A DNA stretch of 64,000 nucleotides from Flavobacterium sp. CS20. Lineage in GTDB: Bacteria; Bacteroidota; Bacteroidia; Flavobacteriales; Flavobacteriaceae. Position numbers and translations under genes: made by a program. The notes beneath the pieces are model-generated. The model did not search any database and was not told the DNA's origin. It saw only the letters and a program-made list of their open reading frames with translations. The stretch's first letter is position 1. Each line of letters opens with the position of its first letter. The stretch spans positions 744,001-808,000 of the forward strand of contig NZ_CP073015.1 of assembly GCF_018080005.1 (NCBI RefSeq), in the 5' to 3' direction. Shown in pieces: positions 9,297 through 18,479 of this stretch.

Positions 9297-10662
9297 TTGG
9301 AAAAGGATAAGCTTATAGAATCACTCTTGCAGAAGGTAGAAGAACTTTCTAAAAAGCTAATTGCTTTAGAATTAGAAAATAGTCAACTTAAAGCACGACT
9401 TAGTAAATATGAAACTCCAAAAAACAGTAATAATAGCTCCATACCACCCTCAAAGGATGAAAATAGACCAAAGAGAAAAGCCTAAGAATAAAGACAGGGC
9501 GTAAGCCAGGTGGGCAAACAGGAAGAAAAGGCAATACTTTGAAGATGGTTGAGATACCTGATGTTACAGAAGAACACATACCAGATTATTGTAACTGTTG
9601 TGGAAACGACCTTTCATCACTTCCACATCAATATGCAGGAAGTCGACAGGTATTTGACATCCCTGAAATAAAAATAAAAGTCACAGAAACACAAGGTTTA
9701 TAAAAAAGTTTGTCCTTGCGGTTGTGAAACAAAAAGCGACTATCCATCACAAGCAAATGCACCCGTAAGCTATGGGAATAATATTGAAAGTTTAATAGGA
9801 TATTTTCATACCAGACAATACTTGCCTTTTAAGAGAATGCAAGAAATGTTCAATACGGTTTTTAATATTCCTATAAGTGAAGGAGGAATACACTATTTAT
9901 TAAACAAACTTGTCACTAAAGCTGAACCTGCATATAATCTGATAAAACAAGAAATAGCAAACTCAAAATCGCCTATCGGTAGCGATGAAACAGGGAGTAA
10001 AAGTATCAGGAGACAAAAACTGGGCGTGGACATGGCAAAATGAAAAAGCAACCTTTATTACCATAACTGATAATAGAGGACAAAAAAGTATAGAACAAAC
10101 CTTTGAAAATGGTTTTGAAAATGCTGTGTTAGTGCACGATTGTTGGAAGAGTCATTTCAATACCAACGCTCAATCACACCAAATTTGCATGGCACATTTA
10201 CTTCGGGATTTAAACTATCTAACTGAAAAGTACGATCATAAATGGAGTAGAGCTTGCAAAAACTTATTTTTAAAAGCCATCAACTTTAAGAAAAATATAA
10301 AAGATATAGCCTTTAACAAGGATTGTCCAATAAAGAAAAGTATAGAAAAAAGAATGGATATCATCTTAAATCATGATCCGCCAAAAGAACATAAAGAATT
10401 AATAACTTTTAAAAAAAGACTTATAAAATACAGGAACTATATCTTTACATTCCTCTATCATCTGGATGTACCTCCAGATAACAACGCCTCTGAAAGAGCA
10501 ATAAGAAATATAAAAGTAAAACAGAAAATCTCTGGACAATTTAGATCAGAACAGGGCTGTGATAACTTTGCCATACTTAGATCTGTAACAGATTCTTGTT
10601 TAAAAAATCAGCAATCAGTTTTATCTACACTAAATATTATTGCTAATTTGCGGACTGATTAG
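9297..10662 (+). pseudogene. tnpC: IS66-family transposase (TnpC-like) with three frameshifts
   Basis: Family segments lie in order but in changing frames. First a coiled-coil N-terminus (LLQKVEELSKKLIALELEN) with the PKNSNNSSIPPSKDENRPKR basic stretch. After a shift near 9475 comes RKPGGQTGRKG and a zinc-finger-like segment (PDYCNCCGNDL). After a second near 9690 comes KKVCPCGCETKSDYPSQ. After a third near 9995 comes the DDE core (WAWTWQNEKATF, VLVHDCWKSHF, CMAHLLRDL, DNNASERAIRNIKVKQ). The start appears to be TTG at 9297. With three shifts the copy should be inactive, unlike the two neighbouring insertion sequences. Confidence 0.87.
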
Positions 10663-10674
10663 TTACGTTTGGTC

Positions 10675-10942
10675 AAGTTTAGCTAAAACATTTCCTGGCA
10701 TAGGAAAAGAGTTTATGCCAGCCCTTGATGAAGGCACTTTTCTGTTGATGCCTACTTCAATGCCACATTCGGGAATTGAATACAACAGAAAGGTTTTAGG
10801 GCAATTAGATATGCTGATCACCAACATTCCCGAAGTTGAATTAACGGTTGGAAAATTAGGACGCGTTGAATCGGCATTAGATCCAGCACCAATTTCAATG
10901 TATGAAAATATCATCAATTACAGACCTGAGTATATTCTTAAC
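10675..10942 (+). pseudogene. cusA: cusA segment 2 of 4
   Basis: This 268-base piece continues the pump in phase after the IS66 element. It encodes SLAKTFPGIGKEFMPALDEG and LLMPTSMPHSGIEYNRKVLG, the start of the second periplasmic porter half including the conserved Met-rich metal-path segment. It ends at ATTCTTAAC (10934-10942), the target duplicated by the IS4 element, at codon 791 of the reconstructed gene. Confidence 0.9.
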
Positions 10943-12328
10943 CATTGTTGTCCGATAAAAATCTAAATTACTAAAAAAATCTTTTGTATCGCCTAATTTC
11001 ACTGTGTAGCTTTAGTATTTTAAAAATAGAACCTCCTTATGGGTCAAAAAGGCTTAATTGACCTATATTTTTTGTTGTAATATCTTCCCATTTTGCTTCT
11101 GGATTTTTAAGGAATTTGAACAAATCAATATAGGTCATTAAATGATATCGTATCACGGACATCATATTAGAATATGCCCATTTTCTTTCTGCTTTTCTCT
11201 GAATGACAAGCATTATTAGTTGTATGATTAAGCTGACCCATATCTGTATCTCGATGGCATTTTGATTATCTCCAAGAAAATACTTTAGCGGGAAGTTTTG
11301 TTTAAGGCGTTTGAACATAGTCTCGATTTGCCACCTGTTCTTGTAGATCTCGGCAATTTTATCTGCCTGAAGTTCATAATTGTTGGTAATGAACTCATAA
11401 ACTTTTTGGTGTTTATCGTACCAAAAAGCTATTCTTCTAAGGTAAAATGGCTTACCGTCATTGTCTTTGAGTTCTATTTTTTCGTCCTTTAGGACAGCAT
11501 CATCTACCGTGTCGGGAATATCAAACTCTTCAAGGCTTGTATAACGGGCATTGTCTTTTTGTCTGGTCACAAAGTAAATATTCTCTAAGGTCCATTTTTG
11601 GTATTGTTTATAATCCACATAACCTTTATCAAAGACGACATAAGAACCTTTCTTGAGTTCAAGATCCTTTAAAAAGGTATGGTCATGGGTTGCGGCATTT
11701 GAGAACTTTATCAGACAGGGCACATCTTCCATAGCATTTATCATAGTGTGCATCTTGATACCACCTTTCTTTTTGCCGTTGAGTGAGTTTCTACCTACAC
11801 CTTTAAGAATGTCACTAAAGAGTGTTATAGTTGATGAATCAACAATTTTAAGGTCTTTTACAGCTGGTTCATAAGTTCTGCTGTCCGACAAAAATCGGTG
11901 GTAACGTTTATAGAGTAAATGGTAAATATCAGCAAATACTGATGAGCTTCTTCTCCTGTTGGCGTCAGATAATGTGCTTCGCTTTGGGAAATCTTTTAGC
12001 CCCAAATGGTTGATTTTTCCTTCACAAGCAAGCATAATACTCGATACTTCACGAAGCGAGCTACAACCACTAATGACAGTGAAAATCATAGTAACTAAAT
12101 GCTCATAAGTAGTGAACTTTTTAGTGTATCTGTCGCTGTTATGCTTTTCGGCTGTCCGATAAACATCGTTGGGTAAAATAAAATTTAAAACCTGTTTGAT
12201 AATGGGTTGACCGCTGAAATTTTTACTTTTGTTCATATCTCTTTTTTTTTGCGAAAGATGAAGATATAAAAAAGTGGGAAATCCTGTATTGGAAATCCCA
12301 CTTTAAAATATTTTATCGGACACTAATG
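10943..12328 (-). mobile_element. IS4-family insertion sequence (1,386 bp)
   Basis: The inverted ends are CATTGTTGTCCGATAAAA on the left and, read inward from the right, CATTAGTGTCCGATAAAA: 16 of 18 bases match. The element is bracketed by a perfect 9-base duplication ATTCTTAAC (10934-10942 and 12329-12337). It lies in cusA in the opposite orientation to the host gene and carries one intact transposase gene, so it may still be mobile. Confidence 0.93.
11037..12236 (-). CDS. IS4-family transposase
   Basis: The intact 399-residue DDE transposase starts with a DUF4372-like N-terminus (GQPIIKQVLNFILPNDVY). The catalytic aspartates are seen in DLKIVDSSTITLFSDIL and SYVVFDKGYVDYKQY, and the glutamate in the IS4 YREK signature: Y-KN-R-WQI-E-TMFKRL-K. 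Length and motif spacing are normal for the family. It fills nearly all of the insertion sequence, leaving about 90 bases at each end for the terminal repeats and promoter. Confidence 0.95.
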   Translation of the reverse strand: MNKSKNFSGQPIIKQVLNFILPNDVYRTAEKHNSDRYTKKFTTYEHLVTMIFTVISGCSSLREVSSIMLACEGKINHLGLKDFPKRSTLSDANRRRSSSVFADIYHLLYKRYHRFLSDSRTYEPAVKDLKIVDSSTITLFSDILKGVGRNSLNGKKKGGIKMHTMINAMEDVPCLIKFSNAATHDHTFLKDLELKKGSYVVFDKGYVDYKQYQKWTLENIYFVTRQKDNARYTSLEEFDIPDTVDDAVLKDEKIELKDNDGKPFYLRRIAFWYDKHQKVYEFITNNYELQADKIAEIYKNRWQIETMFKRLKQNFPLKYFLGDNQNAIEIQIWVSLIIQLIMLVIQRKAERKWAYSNMMSVIRYHLMTYIDLFKFLKNPEAKWEDITTKNIGQLSLFDP

Positions 12329-12337
12329 ATTCTTAAC

Positions 12338-12966
12338 AAAAAAGGTCATAAGCAACGCTTTAAAGTAGATGATAAAGGTCGATTTATTACCAAAAACAAA
12401 GATACATTGACCAATAGCGAAGGTTTAAAACAAGGCATTGAAGCCGATCAGCTTATCGCCGATGACGACGGAAAATACTACCGCAACTGGCGTGAGCACA
12501 TTCAATCGCCAGATGATATTTGGAACGAACTCATCAAAAAAATCAGTTATATACCTGGAATCACATCTGCACCAAAATTACAGCCTATAGAAACGCGCTT
12601 GGTGATGCTTCAAACGGGAATGCGAGCACCTATGGGAATCAAAGTGTATGGACCAGATTTAAAAACCATTGAAAACTTTGGGTTACAATTAGAAAATATC
12701 CTTAAAGATGTTCCTTCGGTTAAAAAAGAAGCTGTTTTTGCTGATCGAATCATTGGTAAACCTTATCTACATCTCAATATTAACCGAGAAGAAATTTCAC
12801 GCTATGGTCTCAACATTGAAGATGTTCAACAAACCATAGAAACGGCTATTGGTGGTATGAAAATAACTTCCACCGTTGAAGGTAGAGAGCGTTTTCCTGT
12901 TAGAGTTCGTTACCACAGAGAATTAAGAAACGACCAAGAAAGCATTGGTAAAATTTTGATATCAAC
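12338..12966 (+). pseudogene. cusA: cusA segment 3 of 4
   Basis: After the IS4 element the pump frame resumes exactly at KKGHKQRFKVDDKG and runs through the second porter subdomains (APMGIKVYGPDLKTIENFG, EDVQQTIETAIGGM). It ends within ATATCAAC, where CAAC (12963-12966) is the short target duplication of the IS3 element. The junction lies at about codon 1,001 of the reconstructed 1,278-residue protein. Confidence 0.9.
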
Positions 12967-13013
12967 GCTGTAATTCCCTGATATAGGTTGACCGTTTTTA
13001 AAACAAATCAAAG

Positions 13014-13412
13014 ATGCTAAAAAACGGAAAAAGAATCAACACAAGACGGAAATATTCCGAAGATTTTAAATTAAGAATTGTAAATGAATACGAGTCAGGT
13101 AAACACTCAGTTTGTGAATTAGAAAAGATTTACGATATTCCTAATGCAAGTATTTATAACTGGATTTACAAATATTCCAAATACAACAAAAAGTCAATTA
13201 AAGTTGTTGAATTAAAAGATAGTCAAATGCAAAAACTTAAGGAATTACAAAACAGAATCGCTGAATTAGAACAGGCTTTAGGGCAAAAACAAATGAACAT
13301 TGACTATCTGGAAAAAATGATAGAGCTAGCTAAAGAGCAATATGATATCGACATCAAAAAAAACTCAAACACCCCACAATCTGGTGGTTCCAAGACCACA
13401 AAAAAGAACTAA
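13014..13412 (+). CDS. IS3-family transposase OrfA
   Basis: The 132-residue protein has the helix-turn-helix of IS3 OrfA (RKYSEDFKLRIVNEYESGK, then YDIPNASIYNWIYKY) and a leucine-zipper-like coiled coil (LKELQNRIAELEQALGQK) used for multimerisation. Near its end the heptamer A AAA AAG at 13400-13406 is the classical -1 slippery site that would join it to the orfB frame. Confidence 0.92.
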   Translation: MLKNGKRINTRRKYSEDFKLRIVNEYESGKHSVCELEKIYDIPNASIYNWIYKYSKYNKKSIKVVELKDSQMQKLKELQNRIAELEQALGQKQMNIDYLEKMIELAKEQYDIDIKKNSNTPQSGGSKTTKKN

Positions 13413-13441
13413 AATACAATTTAAACGCTTTTTATGGTTTT

Positions 13442-14356
13442 TTGAACATCAGTAAACAAGCCGTTCATCAAGCCAGAAAGAGGCAACAACAATTTGATAT
13501 GGAACTTATGGATTTAGTAAATCAAGCAGATATCATAAGAGAAGATCACCCAGGTTGTGGGGTAGAGAAAATGTATAGAGCTCTTAAGCCAAAGTTTATG
13601 GGCAGAGATAAATTCTGTGAAATTTTTATGGACTTAGGCTATCGAGTAAGAACAATAAAGAATTACAGAAGAACTACTATACCAACTCATTTAAATTACC
13701 CAAATCTAATTGAAGGTATGGGAGTTACAAAACCACATCAAGTTTTGCAGAGCGATATCACCTATTTTTATCTAAATGACGATTTCTATTACATAGTCTT
13801 TATCTTGGATGTTTACACAAGAAAGATAATTGGCTACAATGTAAGCTCAAATATGCGTCATGAAAGTAACATAAAGGCTTTAAAAATGGCATTAAAACAA
13901 ATTAACCCTAAAGAGAGAAACAACATGATACATCATTCAGATCGCGGTTCTCAATATGGCAGTAAAGCTTATGTAAAGATTTTGAATGATTCGGGAATCA
14001 AAATCAGCATGGGTCTTAAAGCACAGGATAATGCATATGCAGAAAGAATAAATGGAACTATTAAAAACGAATACTTAAAACTATGGAATATAAATGATTA
14101 CAAAGACTTAAAAATCAAAACAAGAAAAGCGGTAAAGCATTACAACACCAAAAGAGGTCATAGTAATTTACCTAATGACTTTTCGCCTAACCAGTTTGAA
14201 AAACTTTTATTAAATTTGAGCACCCAAGAAAGACCGACGGTGATTATTTATGCCGATGGTAATTATAAAGTCAAGGTGGCATCGAGCCACCATGACTTTA
14301 TTACCCAAGAAAGACCTCTGGCTCATAATTGTCCGATAATAATTAAAAATGAATAA
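13442..14356 (+). CDS. IS3-family transposase OrfB (integrase core)
   Basis: The DDE catalytic triad is visible: VLQSDITYFY, IIHHSDRGSQYGSKAYVKIL and NAYAERINGTIKNEYL. The open frame extends upstream of the first possible start (TTG at 13442) through ELKYNLNAFYGFLNISKQA to the A AAA AAG heptamer in orfA. The natural product is therefore most likely an OrfAB fusion made by -1 frameshifting. Both frames are intact, so the element may be active. Confidence 0.93.
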   Translation: MNISKQAVHQARKRQQQFDMELMDLVNQADIIREDHPGCGVEKMYRALKPKFMGRDKFCEIFMDLGYRVRTIKNYRRTTIPTHLNYPNLIEGMGVTKPHQVLQSDITYFYLNDDFYYIVFILDVYTRKIIGYNVSSNMRHESNIKALKMALKQINPKERNNMIHHSDRGSQYGSKAYVKILNDSGIKISMGLKAQDNAYAERINGTIKNEYLKLWNINDYKDLKIKTRKAVKHYNTKRGHSNLPNDFSPNQFEKLLLNLSTQERPTVIIYADGNYKVKVASSHHDFITQERPLAHNCPIIIKNE

Positions 14357-14397
14357 TAACCAAAACGGTCAACGCTATTTAGGGAAGGTCAGCCAAC

Positions 14398-15232
14398 TGG
14401 ATCCCAAATCCCTTTATCTCAAATCATTGATTTTGAGTATGTCCGTGAAGCACAAGCTATCAAGAGTGAAGAAACTTTTTTAGTGGGTTATGTGCTTTTT
14501 GATAAACGTGATGGTTTTTCAGAGGTTACGGTAATAAATGATGCTCAAAAAACCATAAACGACAAAATTGACAGTGGTGAGTTGAATGTTCCCTCTGGTG
14601 TAAGTTATAAGTTTTCAGGAAATTACGAAAATCAAGTTAGAGCCGAGAAACGCCTGTCTATTATCGTCCCTATAGTGCTTGTTATTGTTTTTCTTATACT
14701 TTACTTCCAATTTAAGTCTGTAAGCACATCTCTTATGGTGTTTACAGGAATTGCAATAGCTTTTAGTGGTGGTTTTATTGTTTTATGGCTCTATGGTCAA
14801 CATTGGTTTGCTGATTTTTCGCTTTTTGGAACAAATTTTAGAGACTTGTTTCAAATACATACCATCAATTTAAGTGTGGCCGTTTGGGTTGGTTTTATTG
14901 CATTGTTCGGCATAGCAACTGACAATGGGGTTTTGATAGCAACTTACTTAGACCAAAGCTTTAAAAGAAATAAAACCAAAAGTCTTGAGGCCATTAGGTT
15001 TGCCACTGTAGAAGCTGGTCAACGTAGAATTAAGCCAGCTGTAATGACATCAGCCACTACCATCATTGCTTTATTGCCTATTCTTACATCAGCTGGACGT
15101 GGCTCAGATATCATGATACCAATGGCTATTCCATCAATTGGCGGGATGGTTTTTGCGACCATTACCTTCTTTATCGTTCCCGTTATTTATTGTTGGAGAG
15201 AAGAGCGTAAACTTTCAAAAACACAATTATGA
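14398..15232 (+). pseudogene. cusA: cusA segment 4 of 4: C-terminal membrane half
   Basis: The frame resumes as TGSQIPLSQIIDFEYVREA and contains the second set of transmembrane helices (IIVPIVLVIVFLILYFQF, LSVAVWVGFIALFGIATDNG) and the relay segment RRIKPAVMTSATTIIALLP. An internal start at 14483 leaves a 249-residue open frame, which on its own would not be a working pump. The stop overlaps the ATG of the TolC-like gene by 4 bases, so downstream genes keep the original operon spacing. Confidence 0.92.
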
Positions 15233-16461
15233 AAAAGTATATCCTTATTTTAATAGCTGTCATAGGCATACATTCAGTTGGCATAAGTCAATCGTTAAAT
15301 GATTATTTCAAAATAGTCGCTGAAAACAATCCTGGCTTACAGGCTAAATACAAATCGTTTGAAGCGACTATGGAAAAAGTGGCTCAGAGCAGTGACCTTC
15401 CTGATCCTAGTTTATCATTTGGTTATTTTATTTCGCCTGTTGAAACACGTGTTGGTCCACAGCAAGCCAAGTTTTCATTAACACAAATGTTTCCGTGGTT
15501 TGGCACTTTAAAAGCACAGGGAGATCTTGCTACGTTTTTTGCTGAAGCCAAATACCAAGCGTTTTTAGATGCCCGAAATCAATTGTATTATAAAGTAGCG
15601 GTGACTTATTATCCGCTTTATGAATTAAATGAATTTATAGAAATTGAATTAGAAAATCAACGCATATTAAAGTCCTATAAAACCATTGCAACAACCCAGT
15701 TCGGTAACGACAAAGGAACTATGGTTGATGTATTACGTGTTGATATTATGCTGAAAGATGCTACAACAAATCTTTCTGTTCTTAACAAAAAAATAAAACC
15801 ACTTGAAACTCGATTTAACAAGTTGCTCAATAGAAATGAAACTTCAAAGATCCTTATTCAAGATACTTTACAAGTTATACCGATGAGCAATAATTATAGA
15901 AAGGATTCTCTTTTAGTAGCTAATCCTATGCTTGAACAATTGGATTTAAAAGTCAAAGCCAGTGAAGCTCAAGAGCAAGCGACTGTCAAACAAGGATTGC
16001 CCAAATTTGGCGTGGGAATAGATTATGCCATTGTTGAAGAACGGTCAAATGTTTCTCTCTCTGACAATGGTCAGGATGTTTTAATGCCTATGTTAAGTTT
16101 GAGTATTCCTATTTTCAGAGGAAAGTATAAAGTCGCCAAAAAAGAAGCCCAATTGATGCAAGAAGCCTACAAATTACAAAAAGAAGACCTTACAAATAAT
16201 TTGATAAGTTCTTATGATTTAACTTGGTTTGAAATTCAAAAACAATTGGAATTCATAACTTTATACCAAGAACAAATACAAACATCAAAACAATCCTTGC
16301 GTCTTTTATTCAGAGCGTATAGCGATTCAGGTAAAGAGTTTGAAGAAGTGTTGCGTATGCAACAACAAATCTTGAAGTATCAAAAAATGAAAGTTAAAGC
16401 TTTAGCTCAATACCATACCGCTTTAGCTCAATTAGATTATTTAACTGCTAAAACACAATAA
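15229..16461 (+). CDS. TolC/CusC-type outer-membrane efflux protein
   Basis: The 410-residue protein has a signal peptide (ILILIAVIGIHSVGISQS) and the repeated long helices of TolC-family channels, for example NPGLQAKYKSFEATMEK, LPDPSLSFGYF and, in the second repeat, AQLMQEAYKLQKEDLTNN. It would form the outer-membrane exit duct for the CusA/CusB pump. It is coupled to cusA (4-base overlap) and is followed after 2 bases by the copper ATPase, which indicates one metal-resistance operon. The gene itself is intact. Confidence 0.9.
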   Translation: MKKYILILIAVIGIHSVGISQSLNDYFKIVAENNPGLQAKYKSFEATMEKVAQSSDLPDPSLSFGYFISPVETRVGPQQAKFSLTQMFPWFGTLKAQGDLATFFAEAKYQAFLDARNQLYYKVAVTYYPLYELNEFIEIELENQRILKSYKTIATTQFGNDKGTMVDVLRVDIMLKDATTNLSVLNKKIKPLETRFNKLLNRNETSKILIQDTLQVIPMSNNYRKDSLLVANPMLEQLDLKVKASEAQEQATVKQGLPKFGVGIDYAIVEERSNVSLSDNGQDVLMPMLSLSIPIFRGKYKVAKKEAQLMQEAYKLQKEDLTNNLISSYDLTWFEIQKQLEFITLYQEQIQTSKQSLRLLFRAYSDSGKEFEEVLRMQQQILKYQKMKVKALAQYHTALAQLDYLTAKTQ

Positions 16462-16463
16462 TT

Positions 16464-18477
16464 ATGGAACCTAAATCTCATAAACATTCATCATCAAAAA
16501 ACGGTCATGAAAATCATGACCATCACGACCATCATGCTATGATGATTAAAGATTTCAAAAAACGTTTTTGGATTTCTTTAGTCTTAACTCTACCAATAGT
16601 TGTACTCGCTCCAATGATTCAAGGATTGTTGAATTATGAGCTTCGTTTTGAAGGCGACCGATATATTCAATTTGCCTTGTCAACTATCATCTTTTTCTAT
16701 GGTGGTTGGCCTTTTCTAAAAGGACTATTCGATGAAGTTAAAAAGAAAACACCAGGCATGATGACACTCATTGCTCTCGCTATCTCAGTAGCGTATTTCT
16801 ACAGTTCGGCTGTCGTATTTGGTCTTGAGGGTAAGATTTTCTTTTGGGAATTGGCTAGCTTGATTGTTATTATGCTTCTCGGTCATTGGATAGAAATGAA
16901 ATCGGTTATGGGAGCATCTAATGCTCTTCAAGAACTCGCCAAAATGATGCCTTCTACTGCGAGAAAAATTAACAAAAATGGTGATCACGAAGATGTCTCT
17001 ATCGAAGACTTACAAGCAAATGACACTATCTTGGTTAGACCAGGTGAAAAAATTCCTGCAGATGGTGTTGTATTAGAAGGCGAAAGCCATGTCAATGAGT
17101 CTATGCTTACGGGCAGATCAAAACCTGTAGCAAAACAAAAAGACGATCAAGTAATTGGTGGCTCTATTAATGATAAAGGGACATTAAAAATCAAAGTCAA
17201 ACATACGGGTGAAGATTCTTATTTGACTAAAGTAATTGGTATGGTCAAAGAAGCCCAAAAGGTCAAATCTAAAACTCAAAACTTGGCCGATAAAGTCTGA
17301 TGCATGGCTATTTTATGTTGCTCTTGGTGCTGGTATCACCACGCTTATTGTTTGGCTAAGCCTTGGAAAAGATTTTGTATATGCCTTGGAACGTATGGTT
17401 ACGGTAATGATTATTTCGTGTCCACATGCCTTAGGTCTTGCAGTTCCATTGGTTGTAGCTATTTCAACTGCAGTTTCTGCTAAAAACGGATTGCTGATTC
17501 GCAACAGAACAGCTTTTGAAAATGCACGTAAATTAACGGCAATTATATTCGACAAAACAGGAACTTTAACTAAAGGTGAATTTGGCGTAACGCGTTTTAA
17601 AAGCACGTCAGATAAACTATCAGACAAAGAACTGCTACAAATGGCAGCATCAGTCGAAAACAGTTCTGAACATCCTATTGCTGGCGGTATTGTCAAAAAA
17701 GCAAAATCAGAAGAATTGTCATTAAACGAACCTGAAAACTTTCAAAATATCACAGGAAAAGGAATAAAAGCAACGCTTAATGATCAGCAAATACAAATTG
17801 TAAGTCCAGGTATGCTGAAAGAATTGAACATAGATATGCCATCAGAGGCTTTTAAAACAGAAGATGAAACGGTAGTCTTTGTCTTATTAGATGACAACTT
17901 GGTTGGTTTTATTGCCTTAGCTGACGAAATTAGACCTGAATCTATGTCTGCCATTCAAACTTTGAAAGATAGAGGTATAAAAGTCTTTATGGCTACTGGA
18001 GATAACGATAAAGTTGCAAAAGCAGTCAGTCAACAATTGTCCTTAGACAAATACTATGCTGAAGTGCTTCCAGAGGACAAACAAAACATCATTAAAGATT
18101 TACAAGACAAAGGAGAGTTTGTTGCCATGACAGGTGATGGCGTAAACGATGCTCCTGCACTTGCTCAAGCCAATGTTGGTATTGCTGTTGGTTCAGGCAC
18201 CGATGTCGCTGCTGAAACCGCGGATATTGTTTTGGTCAATAGCAATCCTAAAGACATTGCCAACTTGGTAGTGTTTGGTGCGACTACATACAACAAGATG
18301 CTACAAAACCTTTGGTGGGCGACTGGTTATAATATTTTAGCTATACCATTGGCAACTGGTGTTCTAGCAAGTATAGGCATTATTTTAAGTCCAGCTATTG
18401 GAGCCGTTTTAATGAGTTTAAGCACAGTGATAGTGGCTATAAATGCTCAATTACTTAAAAAACAAATCAAAAATTAA
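16464..18477 (+). pseudogene. copB: CopB-type copper/silver P-type ATPase, frameshifted
   Basis: The protein exports copper or silver across the inner membrane. The N-terminus is His-rich (HENHDHHDHHAMM). The membrane metal site is CPH in ISCPHALGLAVPLV, diagnostic of the CopB (P1B-3) branch. The phosphorylation motif DKTGTLTKGEF and hinge TGDGVNDAPAL are intact. The reading frame breaks near 17287-17296: the first part ends NLADKV-stop and the second resumes as DAWLFYVALGAG in another phase. Removing one base (AAAGTCTGAT read as AAATCTGAT) restores exactly 671 codons. Either the pump is inactivated, as its partner cusA is, or this is a base-call error. Confidence 0.88.
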
Positions 18478-18479
18478 AA

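Larger units (their letters stand above)
9064..10666 (+). mobile_element. IS66-family insertion sequence (1,603 bp, single-gene type)
   Basis: The left end GTAACTAATCAGTGTC is mirrored at the right end by GGACTGATTAGTTAC, giving the GTAA terminus typical of IS66. The element is flanked by a perfect 8-base target duplication GTTTGGTC (9056-9063 and 10667-10674), the duplication length of this family. It is shorter than classical three-gene IS66 and carries only a TnpC-type transposase, like the ISBst12 subgroup. It sits in cusA codon 702 in the same orientation as the host gene. The transposase is degenerate, so this copy is probably immobile. Confidence 0.93.
12967..14393 (+). mobile_element. 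IS3-family insertion sequence (1,427 bp)
   Basis: The ends are imperfect inverted repeats: the left reads GCTGTAATTCCCTGATATAG and continues GTTGACCGTTTT, and the right end read inward is GCTGACCTTCCCTAAATAGC and continues GTTGACCGTTTT. A 4-base duplication CAAC flanks it (12963-12966 and 14394-14397). It carries orfA and orfB joined by a probable programmed -1 frameshift. It interrupts cusA in the same orientation. Exact end positions could shift by a few bases, because the outer GCTG might instead be a chance match. Confidence 0.9.

Noticed and set aside
10640..10966. A separate small gene spanning the IS66 right end
   Set aside because: The frame is the third-base-exact continuation of cusA; the apparent start lies in the insertion sequence terminus.
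11298..11874. Plus-strand frames inside the IS4 element
   Set aside because: They are shadows of the intact minus-strand transposase.
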